64,000 nucleotides of DNA, from positions 310,001-374,000 of the forward strand of contig CAWFYS010000012.1 in NCBI GenBank assembly GCA_963820075.1, given 5' to 3'. Positions 57,092 through 64,000 of this stretch are shown here, piece after piece (the first letter of the stretch is position 1; every line of letters starts with the position of its first letter). Position numbers and translations under genes: made by a program. The stretch is from Kumtagia sp963820075. GTDB lineage: Bacteria > Pseudomonadota > Alphaproteobacteria > Rhizobiales > Rhizobiaceae. Below the pieces are notes generated by a model. It was not told the DNA's origin and made no database searches. It was given only the letters and a program-made list of their open reading frames with translations.

Positions 57092-57249
57092 AACCTGTGT
57101 CGCAAATGCCAGGATGCCGCAAAATTGCCCGCGCCTGGAGCAGATTGGGGCTTGTCAACTGGCGCGCGCTCGACAAGATGGCGCTCCGCTCCGACGGCTT
57201 GCTGTGTACGGGGTGCATATGAAGGGGCGATGACGGGAGCCATGACGGA

Positions 57250-57651
57250 ATGATCGGGCTCGTGCTGGTGACGCACGGTCGGTTGGCGGAAGAATTCCGC
57301 AGCGCCGTGGAGCACGTGGTTGGTGCACAACAGAACTTCGAGACGGTCTCGATCGGCGCCGACGATGATATGGAGCAGCGCCGCCGCGACATTGTCGACG
57401 CGGTGGCGCTTACCGACACCGGCAGCGGCGTGATCCTGCTTACCGACATGTTCGGCGGCACGCCATCCAATCTCGCGATCTCGGTGATGGAGCCGGGCCG
57501 CGTCGAAGTCATCGCCGGGGTCAACCTGCCGATGCTGATCAAGCTGACCAGCGCGCGCAGAGCGGACGACATGGCCAAGGCGCTTGAACTGGCGCAAACC
57601 GCCGGCCGCAAATACATCAATGTCGCGAGCCAGGTGCTGAGCGGCAAATGA
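57250..57651 (+). CDS. PTS EIIA component, mannose family (regulatory PTS)
   Basis: 133 residues, MIGLVLVTHGRLAEEFRSAV, with the phosphorylatable H9 and the second conserved region ILLTDMFGGTPSNLAI. No EIIB or EIIC gene is present, so it is a regulatory rather than transport PTS protein, as in other rhizobia. It overlaps ptsH by 4 bp. Confidence 0.93.
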   Translation: MIGLVLVTHGRLAEEFRSAVEHVVGAQQNFETVSIGADDDMEQRRRDIVDAVALTDTGSGVILLTDMFGGTPSNLAISVMEPGRVEVIAGVNLPMLIKLTSARRADDMAKALELAQTAGRKYINVASQVLSGK

Positions 57652-57944
57652 GCAATCCATTGCGGTCAGCGAATTCGATCAGCCGCGACCTGCTCATCGT
57701 CAACCAGCGTGGGCTTCATGCGCGCGCCTCCGCGAAGTTCGTACAGCTCGCCGCCGGCTTTCAGGCGGACATCGAGGTCGAGAAGGACGGCGTGAGCGTC
57801 GGCGCAACGTCGATCATGGGCCTGATGATGCTTGCGGCGAGCCCCGGCTGCACGATCCGCGTCACCGCCAGCGGCCCGCAGGCGCGACAGGCGCTGGCCG
57901 CGCTGACGGATCTGGTTTCATCCAGGTTCGGCGAGGAGGTTTGA
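57648..57944 (+). CDS. ptsH: Phosphocarrier HPr
   Basis: 98 residues. Active-site H24 in LIVNQRGLHARASAKFVQL and the regulatory S55 in ATSIMGLMMLAASPG, the target of the HprK kinase encoded upstream. It passes phosphate to the EIIA protein. Its stop is 140 bp before ahcY. Confidence 0.95.
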   Translation: MSNPLRSANSISRDLLIVNQRGLHARASAKFVQLAAGFQADIEVEKDGVSVGATSIMGLMMLAASPGCTIRVTASGPQARQALAALTDLVSSRFGEEV

Positions 57945-57972
57945 GACCGATACCTCCTTGGGATATGCACGA

Positions 57973-57988
57973 ATAAAGATTTCTTTAT
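57973..57988. promoter_or_regulatory. Inverted repeat upstream of ahcY
   Basis: ATAAAGA-TT-TCTTTAT, a perfect 7-bp-arm palindrome, 97 bp upstream of the ahcY start. It resembles sites I recall for ArsR-type SAH-responsive regulators of methionine genes in rhizobia; that link is from memory and unverified. Confidence 0.55.
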
Positions 57989-58084
57989 GTCCCATTGCCG
58001 GCCTCGAGCGTTTCTGCTAGTCAGACGCCCGATCCGGCCCGTCTGGCGCTTCGCCCCGGGGCCCATAAGACCTGGAGTTACGAC

Positions 58085-59485
58085 ATGGCGGATAGGAACG
58101 ACTACAAGGTCGCCGACCTTGCTCTCGCGGACTGGGGCCGCAAGGAAATCGATATTGCCGAGACGGAAATGCCAGGCCTGATGGCCTGCCGCGAGGAATT
58201 TGGCGAGAAGCAGCCGCTCAAGGGCGCGCGCATCACCGGCTCGCTCCACATGACAATCCAGACGGCCGTGCTGATCGAGACGCTGAAGGCTCTCGGCGCC
58301 GAGATCCGCTGGGCGTCCTGCAACATTTTTTCGACCCAGGACCATGCGGCGGCGGCGATCGCCGCCAGCGGCGTTCCGGTCTTCGCCGTCAAGGGTGAAA
58401 CCCTTGAGGAGTACTGGGTCTACACCGACAAGATATTCCAATGGGCCGACGGCGGCCTGTCGAACATGATCCTGGACGATGGCGGCGACGCCACCATGTA
58501 CATCCTGCTCGGCGCTCGCGCCGAGGCTGGCGAGGATGTTCTTTCGCGTCCCGGCAGCGAGGAGGAGGAGTTCCTTTTCGCGCAGATAAAGAAGCGCCTC
58601 GCGGCGACGCCGGGCTTCTTCACCAGGCAGCGCGACGCTATCCGCGGCGTCACCGAGGAGACGACGACCGGCGTGAACCGCCTCTACCAGCTCCAGAAGA
58701 AGGGGCTGCTGCCGTTCCCGGCGATCAACGTCAACGACTCGGTCACCAAGTCGAAGTTCGACAACAAATATGGCTGCAAGGAATCGCTGGTCGACGGCAT
58801 CCGCCGCGGCACCGACGTGATGATGGCCGGCAAGGTCGCGGTGATCTGCGGCTATGGCGACGTCGGCAAAGGCTCGGCCGCTTCGCTGAAGGGCGCGGGC
58901 GCGCGGGTGAAGGTGACGGAAGTCGATCCGATCTGCGCGCTGCAGGCCGCCATGGACGGCTATGAGGTGGTTACGCTGGAGGATGCGGCCCCGACCGCCG
59001 ACATCGTCATCACCGCCACGGGCAACAAGGATGTCGTGACGCTCGACCACATGCGCCTGTTCAAGGACATGGCAATCATCGGCAATATCGGCCACTTCGA
59101 CAACGAGATCCAGGTCGCGGCGCTGCGCAATTTGAAGTGGACCAACGTCAAGCCGCAGGTCGACATGATCACCTTCCCGGACGGCAAGCGCATGATCCTG
59201 TTGTCCGAAGGCCGTCTGCTCAATCTTGGAAACGCCACCGGCCATCCGAGCTTCGTCATGTCGGCTTCCTTCACCAACCAGGTGCTGGCGCAGATCGAAC
59301 TGTGGACGAAGCCCGGCCAGTACGAAAACAACGTCTACGTCCTGCCCAAGCACCTCGACGAAAAGGTCGCACGGCTGCATCTCGACAAGCTGGGTGCGCG
59401 GCTCACCGATCTCAGCGGCGAACAGGCCTCCTATATAGGCGTGGCGCCTCGCGGTCCGTTCAAGCCGGAACACTATAGATACTAA
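58085..59485 (+). CDS. ahcY: S-adenosylhomocysteine hydrolase
   Basis: Reversible NAD-dependent cleavage of SAH to adenosine and homocysteine. 466 residues, the usual bacterial length, starting MADRNDYKVADLALADWG. Substrate regions are GSLHMTIQTAVLIETL, CNIFSTQDHAAAAIA and DNKYGCKESL. The NAD-binding loop is GYGDVGKGSAASLKG and the C-terminus KPEHYRY carries the conserved Lys and Tyr. GGAG before ATG 58085 sets the start. Confidence 0.96.
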   Translation: MADRNDYKVADLALADWGRKEIDIAETEMPGLMACREEFGEKQPLKGARITGSLHMTIQTAVLIETLKALGAEIRWASCNIFSTQDHAAAAIAASGVPVFAVKGETLEEYWVYTDKIFQWADGGLSNMILDDGGDATMYILLGARAEAGEDVLSRPGSEEEEFLFAQIKKRLAATPGFFTRQRDAIRGVTEETTTGVNRLYQLQKKGLLPFPAINVNDSVTKSKFDNKYGCKESLVDGIRRGTDVMMAGKVAVICGYGDVGKGSAASLKGAGARVKVTEVDPICALQAAMDGYEVVTLEDAAPTADIVITATGNKDVVTLDHMRLFKDMAIIGNIGHFDNEIQVAALRNLKWTNVKPQVDMITFPDGKRMILLSEGRLLNLGNATGHPSFVMSASFTNQVLAQIELWTKPGQYENNVYVLPKHLDEKVARLHLDKLGARLTDLSGEQASYIGVAPRGPFKPEHYRY

Positions 59486-59584
59486 CTTTCGTCAACTAAT
59501 CCACAATATATAGCAAGCTGGCGATCGGTATTTCGCCAGCTTCTGCTTTGCGCGGCGAACTTCGCTTCGTCGATCGGCCGACAC

Positions 59585-59685
59585 GGGCGGGCCTGCGCGG
59601 CTTCGTCCGCCCTTGTCTGCTTGGCTTGTTGTTCCGCCGCGGTTTTGTGTCGGAAACCGTGGGACACTTTTCCGAATCCTGCTTA
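59585..59685. repeat. Family A element, diverged copy A7
   Basis: GGGCGGGCCTGCGCGGCTTC, then TCTGCTTGGCTTGTTGTTC, GTGTCGGAAACCGTGGGACAC and TTCCGAATCCTGCTTA. It shows the same order of hairpins as the other copies but with many changes. It lies between ahcY and divL; no gene is seen from 59486 to 59784. Confidence 0.65.
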
Positions 59686-59784
59686 GTATGTTCTGGTGAT
59701 TCGCGACGCTTACGACCGTTCCGGTCGTCGAACCGGGGGGCGGTTCGGGGCGGTCCCGCAGACAGGCGGCGGAGAGGAACAGAC

Positions 59785-62430
59785 ATGCCGGGGGAAGGCC
59801 CGCGACAAGCGGGGCAGGCCGGAACGGGCCGGCGGACGGATTCCAGCAGAGGTCAAGGCGGCCGCGCCGCAATGCGAGGCCGCGCGCTTCTAAGCAGACT
59901 TGCGTGGCTTCGCCCACGCTTCGCCTGCTTAGCCTCTTGTTTGGTCGCAGGTTTCTGTCGGAAAACCGTGAGACACTTTTCCGGAACCTGCTTAGCCATG
60001 GCAGGCGGAACGGCGCTGTCGGTGGCCTTGCCCTTTGCGCCGGCGCTGGCGCAGGAAGGCGCCCTTTCGATAAGCTTCAGCACGGTCGAGGTCATTCAGA
60101 TCCTCGCCGTGTTCACCGGGGTGATGGGCGCGGCCCTCATCGCGGTGATCGTGCTGATTCGTGAACGCGGCCGCACCTCGGCCGAAAATGTCGAGCTGCG
60201 GGCGCGCATCGCCGATCTCAACGCCTCGATCCAGCGCGGCGACGCGTTGCTCAATCTGCGCGACCAGCGGCTGATCGTCTGGGCAAGCGACCGGCGGAAC
60301 GTGGAGCTGCTGGGCGCGCTGCCGGCCGACACCGCCGCGCCGGCCGATCGCGCCGGTTTCCTCGCCTTCGGGCGCTGGCTGATGCCGCGCTCCGCGGCAT
60401 CGCTCGACAATGCCGTGCTGGCCTTGCGCGAGAAGGCCGTGCCGTTCGATCTGACGATCGAAACCAATACCGGCGTGCCACTTGAGGTGCAGGGGCGCAA
60501 GTCCGCCGCGTATGTCATAGTCCGCTTCACCAGTCTTTCGGAGAGCTTGCGCGCGCAGGCAAGGCTCAAGCTCGAAAACCAGCGGCTTGCGGCCGACCAG
60601 GACGCCTTGTTCGGCTTGATCGAAGCCCTGACCATGCCTTTCTGGCTGCGCTCCGCGGATGGGCGACTGAAATGGGTGAACCGCGCCTATGCGGATGCCG
60701 TCGAGGCCGTGGACGGCGGTGAAGCGGTGCGCGACGGCAAGGAATTCCTCGGCACGATCGCCCGCGATGCGATCGTTTCGCGCCACCAGAGAAGCCGCGT
60801 GTTCGACCAGACGGTCTCCACCGTGGTAGCCGGCGACCGGCGCGTTTTCGCGGTTACCGACTTCGCCGGCAGCGAAGGGTCCGCCGGCATTGCCGTGGAC
60901 ATCAGCAGCGCCGAGACCGTCCGCGAAGAATTCGAACGCGCCGTCCGCAGCCATGCCGACACGCTGGACCGGCTCACCACCGCGGTCGCGATTTTCGATG
61001 CCAAGGAAAAGTTGCGCTTCTTCAATCAGGCTTTCCAGAAATTGTGGAGCCTGGAGCCGGGCTTCCTCGAAAGCGCGCCGGACAATGCGCTCCTGCTCGA
61101 CCGGCTGCGCAGCGAAGGCAAGATCGCCGAGCATCCCGAGTGGCGGCGCTGGAAGGAAAGCCTGCTCGCTGCCTACCGGGCCGTCGAATCGCAGGAGCAT
61201 TGGTGGCATCTGCCGGACGGACGCACGATCCGCGTCGTCGCCAACCCGCAGGCGAATGGCGGGGTCACCTGGATTTTCGAGAACCTGACCGAACGCATGA
61301 ACCTCGAAAGCCGCTACAACACGGCTGTCCGCGTGCAGGGCGAGACGCTCGACAATCTGGCTGAAGGCGTGGCGGTGTTCGGCCCCGACGGGCGCATCAG
61401 GCTCGCCAACCCCGCCTTTACCGCCCTGTGGAAACTGCCGCGGGACATTGTCGCGCGGACAATGCACATCTCCGCCATCCAGGCATCGTGCGACGTGCTT
61501 ACGGTCACCGGTCCATGGCGGGACTTCGTGGCCGCCGTGACCGGTTTCGACGACGAGCGCCGCGACCATAACGGGCTGGCGGAGCTGAAGAGCGGCATTG
61601 TGCTGCGCTATGCGGTGATCCATCTGCCGAACGGGCAGGTGATGATGACCTTTGTCGACGTCACCGACAGCGTCAAGGTGGAGCGCGCCCTGCTTGAGAG
61701 GAACGACGCCTTGCAGAAGGCCGACCGGCTGAAGAACGACTTCGTGCAGCATGTGTCCTACGAACTGCGGTCGCCGCTGACCAACATCATCGGCTTCACC
61801 GAACTCCTGTCGCTGCCGGCCACCGGCCCGTTGTCACCCAGGCAAAGGGAGTATGTGGAACATATCGGCTCGTCCTCGGCCGTGCTGCTCACCGTCGTCA
61901 ACGACATACTCGATCTGGCCACCGTCGACGCCGGCATCATGCAGCTCGAGCTTTCCGAGGTCAGGATCGACAGGACGGTCTCGGCCGCCGCGGCGCTGGT
62001 CGCCGACAGGCTGGATGAACATTCGATCCGGCTTGCCGTCGACACGGCGCAGGCCCCGAAGAGCTTTCATGCCGACGAAACGCGCGTGCGGCAGATCCTG
62101 TACAATCTGCTCAGCAATGCCGTGAACTATGCGCCGGAAGGCAGTTCCGTAACCCTGTCCTGCCGGAAGACCGACGCAGGGGTGGAGTTCTCGGTTCATG
62201 ACGACGGACCGGGAATGGCGCCCGAAGTTCTCGACACCGTGTTCCAGCGCTTCGAGTCGCGCGTCAATGGCGGCCGGCGCCGCGGTGCCGGTCTTGGTCT
62301 GTCGGTGGTCAAGAGCTTCGTCGAGCTTCACGGCGGCAGCGTCGGCATCGCCACCAATGCCGGCGCCGGCACTACCGTCACTTGCCTTTTCCCCTTCGTG
62401 CCGGCGGGTGTGCGTGCCGCCGCGGAATGA
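59785..62430 (+). CDS. divL: DivL-type PAS sensor kinase homologue with Tyr in place of the H-box His
   Basis: 881 residues from the ATG at 59785, which has GGAGAGG 7 nt upstream. A hydrophobic leader and span (VIQILAVFTGVMGAALIAVIVLI) are followed by several PAS domains. The dimerisation segment is KNDFVQHVSYELRSPLTNIIGFTELL, with Y659 where histidine kinases have His, the hallmark of DivL. An intact ATPase domain follows: YNLLSNAVNYAPEG (N box), DDGPGMAPE and GAGLGLSVVKSF. DivL scaffolds CckA/CtrA cell-cycle signalling. A family A element (59891-59994) adds 34 residues near the N-terminus. An ATG at 59998 just after it is an alternative start with no clear SD. Confidence 0.85.
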   Translation: MPGEGPRQAGQAGTGRRTDSSRGQGGRAAMRGRALLSRLAWLRPRFACLASCLVAGFCRKTVRHFSGTCLAMAGGTALSVALPFAPALAQEGALSISFSTVEVIQILAVFTGVMGAALIAVIVLIRERGRTSAENVELRARIADLNASIQRGDALLNLRDQRLIVWASDRRNVELLGALPADTAAPADRAGFLAFGRWLMPRSAASLDNAVLALREKAVPFDLTIETNTGVPLEVQGRKSAAYVIVRFTSLSESLRAQARLKLENQRLAADQDALFGLIEALTMPFWLRSADGRLKWVNRAYADAVEAVDGGEAVRDGKEFLGTIARDAIVSRHQRSRVFDQTVSTVVAGDRRVFAVTDFAGSEGSAGIAVDISSAETVREEFERAVRSHADTLDRLTTAVAIFDAKEKLRFFNQAFQKLWSLEPGFLESAPDNALLLDRLRSEGKIAEHPEWRRWKESLLAAYRAVESQEHWWHLPDGRTIRVVANPQANGGVTWIFENLTERMNLESRYNTAVRVQGETLDNLAEGVAVFGPDGRIRLANPAFTALWKLPRDIVARTMHISAIQASCDVLTVTGPWRDFVAAVTGFDDERRDHNGLAELKSGIVLRYAVIHLPNGQVMMTFVDVTDSVKVERALLERNDALQKADRLKNDFVQHVSYELRSPLTNIIGFTELLSLPATGPLSPRQREYVEHIGSSSAVLLTVVNDILDLATVDAGIMQLELSEVRIDRTVSAAAALVADRLDEHSIRLAVDTAQAPKSFHADETRVRQILYNLLSNAVNYAPEGSSVTLSCRKTDAGVEFSVHDDGPGMAPEVLDTVFQRFESRVNGGRRRGAGLGLSVVKSFVELHGGSVGIATNAGAGTTVTCLFPFVPAGVRAAAE
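59891..59994. repeat. Family A element, copy A8, inserted in frame in divL
   Basis: TA at 59891-59892 and TA at 59993-59994 flank the unit. 59893-59994 is exactly 102 bp, or 34 codons, and is open in the divL frame. Deleting it joins ...RALL to AMAGGTALSVALPFAP.., a plausible leader. The inserted peptide starts SRLAWLRPRF and ends HFSGTCL. Confidence 0.85.
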
Positions 62431-62441
62431 TAAAAGGTCTC

Positions 62442-63951
62442 ATGCCCGATCACACCGTGGAACGGCTGCTGCCTGACGAGGCTGCGACGGCGCGGCTTGG
62501 CCAGGACCTGGCGGCGGCCCTGCGCCCGGGCGACGTGCTGGCGCTTTCCGGCGATCTTGGCGCCGGCAAGACCGCGCTCGCCCGCGCACTGATTCGCGCC
62601 GATGCCGGCGATCCCGATCTTGAGGTGCCCAGTCCGACCTTCACCCTGGTGCAGACTTATGATGTCCGCGTACCGATCAGTCATTTCGATCTCTATCGGC
62701 TGGGCAGTTCCGTCCGAGCTGGACGAACTGGGCTTCGAGGAGGCGCTTCGGGAAGGCGCGGTCGTGGTCGAATGGCCGGAGCGCGCCGGCGGCCGCCTGC
62801 CTGCCGATACGGTCCGCGTCGAGCTTCTGCACGAAGGCGAAGGCCGCCGGGCGGTGGTTTCCGGCTCAGGCGCTGCCTTCGACCGCTACCGTCGCGCGCT
62901 GCTGATCCGTGAATTTCTCGCCGATGCGGGGATGGGCGAGGCGGATCGTATCCCCTTGTCGGGCGATGCCTCGGCGCGCGCTTACGAGATCATCCTGGCC
63001 CGCGGCGAGCCTGCGAGGATCCTGATGAATTCGCCGCGCCTGGTTCTCGGTCCTCCGGTGAAGGACGGCAGGCCATACGCGGAGATTGCCCATACCGCGC
63101 GAACCGTGGTGGCGTTTGTCGCGATTGCGCGCGCGCTGCGGGAGCGCGGCGTCGCGGCGCCGAAGGTACTTGCGGCGGATTTCGATCGGGGGCTCCTGCT
63201 TTTGGAACATCTTGGAACCGGCAGTTTCCTTGCTGCCGAAGGCAGGCCGGTGGGCGAGCGCTACGCGGCCGCCGCCGCGCTTCTGGCGGCCCTGCATGAT
63301 ACGTCCTGGCCCCGGCGACTGGAAGCCGCGCCCGGCATTTCCCACCATATGCCGCCCTTCGACCGGGACGCCCTGATGATCGAGGTCGAACTGCTGCTCG
63401 ACTGGTACGTGCCGTGGAAAACCGGGAAGCCCGCGGATGCCGCATTGCGGGCGCGGTTCGCCGAGGCATGGGACACGGTGTTCGATCGCCTCGACAGGGC
63501 TGAACAGGGCCTCGTGATGCGCGACTTTCACTCGCCGAACATCGTCTGGCGGGCCGACCGTTCGGGGTTCGACAGGATGGGCATTCTCGACTTCCAGGAC
63601 GCACTGATCGGTCCGGTCGCCTATGACGTCGCCTCGCTCGCCATGGACGCCCGCGTCACCGTTTCCCTGGACATCGAACAATCGGCGGTCGCGGCCTATG
63701 TGGCGGCCCGCCGGAGGCGGGACAACTTCGATGAAAAGGCCTTCCGCGAGGCCTATGCGATCACCGCCGCGCAGCGGAACACGAAAATTCTCGGCATTTT
63801 CGTCAGGCTGAAGGAGCGCGACGGCAAGCCGGGCTATCTGAAGCATCTGCCGCGCATACGTGCCTACGTCCGGCGGGCTTTGGAGCACCCGGCGCTGGCG
63901 CCCATCGCGGCGCTCTATGAGCAACACGGACTGCTCGCGGAGGACGCATGA
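62442..63951 (+). CDS. tsaE: TsaE / phosphotransferase fusion (tRNA t6A ATPase plus AmgK-like kinase), frameshifted
   Basis: N-terminal TsaE domain: LALSGDLGAGKTALARALI (Walker A), PSPTFTLVQTYD and SHFDLYRLG. A shift at 62708-62709 (TT for T) follows; corrected, it reads ELDELGFEEALREGAVVVEW and continues into an aminoglycoside-phosphotransferase fold (ARAYEIILARGEPARIL, VMRDFHSPNIVWR, GILDFQDALIGPVAYD), ending near residue 503. TsaE is needed for t6A tRNA modification. The kinase half resembles AmgK, which phosphorylates cell-wall sugars. Fused forms are known in rhizobia. Start after AAAAGG. Confidence 0.85.
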
Positions 63952-64000
63952 GCGAGAGTGCTCCGAAGGTCGCCATGGTGCTCGCCGCGGGCCTCGGCGT
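63948..64000 (+). CDS. Nucleotidyltransferase (MurU-like), N-terminal fragment
   Basis: Only 17 residues are visible, MSESAPKVAMVLAAGLG, with the start of the nucleotidyltransferase signature. The ATG overlaps the stop of the kinase gene by 4 bp. In peptidoglycan recycling, AmgK and MurU act in sequence, which fits this neighbour. Confidence 0.7.
   Translation, partial: MSESAPKVAMVLAAGLG

Noticed and set aside
57945..58084. SAM or SAH riboswitch upstream of ahcY
   Set aside because: I could not fold a known riboswitch core from the sequence; the palindrome looks like a protein-binding site.
59548..59784. Extension of divL upstream to 59548
   Set aside because: This part translates repeat A7 and has no Shine-Dalgarno. 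The ATG at 59785 does.

Overview
The window looks like chromosomal DNA from an alphaproteobacterium of the order Hyphomicrobiales, most like Mesorhizobium, Aminobacter or a close relative. This rests on recognised genes and their order, not on a database search. The signs are the block pckA / chvI-chvG-hprK-EIIA(Man)-ptsH-ahcY-divL-tsaE, the rhizobial aglEFGAK/aglR alpha-glucoside locus, the cysG-DUF2849-cysI-cysH-DUF934 sulfur block, and GC-rich sequence with many small palindromic intergenic elements.

Layout. 1-5.6 kb (minus): nucleoside salvage operon (ABC ATPase, two permeases, cytidine deaminase, purine nucleoside phosphorylase, thymidine phosphorylase running off the left edge). 5.8-11.1 kb (plus): slyX, then assimilatory sulfate reduction. 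11.3-17.8 kb: miscellaneous genes (methyltransferase, DJ-1/PfpI protein, ArsR, MFS, quinone oxidoreductase, cold-shock protein, cytochrome c). 18-19.2 kb: a PQQ-type sugar dehydrogenase that probably reduces that cytochrome. 19.4-35.7 kb: a TetR-type regulator and a catabolic gene set (RbsC-type sugar ABC transporter, aldehyde dehydrogenase, GMC oxidoreductase, two aldo/keto reductases, CoA-transferase, enoyl-CoA hydratase, MaoC hydratase, acyl-CoA dehydrogenase, SDR). Five near-identical 16-bp palindromes lie upstream of these transcription units, so I read the set as one TetR regulon for import and oxidation of an unknown alcohol or polyol through CoA thioesters. 36-38.6 kb: a TIM-barrel isomerase and an aminotransferase. 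38.6-46.6 kb: agl locus. 47.2-49.8 kb: GntR regulator and altronate/galactarate-type dehydratase. 50.3-51.9 kb: ferritin-like and nitrilase-family genes. 52.1-64 kb: central regulation, PTS, SAH hydrolase, DivL, TsaE and cell-wall sugar kinase.

Two things run through the window. First, at least two families of small mobile-looking elements sit at TA dinucleotides. Family A is 102 bp with two hairpins; family D is 250 bp with 14-bp terminal inverted repeats. Their ends repeatedly supply the stop codon of the neighbouring gene. One family A copy sits in frame inside the 5' part of divL, and removing 102 bp with one TA restores a normal-looking leader. Second, fifteen single-base frameshifts (thirteen insertions, two deletions) can be located from the protein reading. 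Most lie between 11.4 and 38.6 kb, but one breaks tsaE, usually an essential gene. That makes sequence error a serious alternative to gene decay. No rRNA, tRNA, CRISPR array, integrase or complete insertion sequence was seen.
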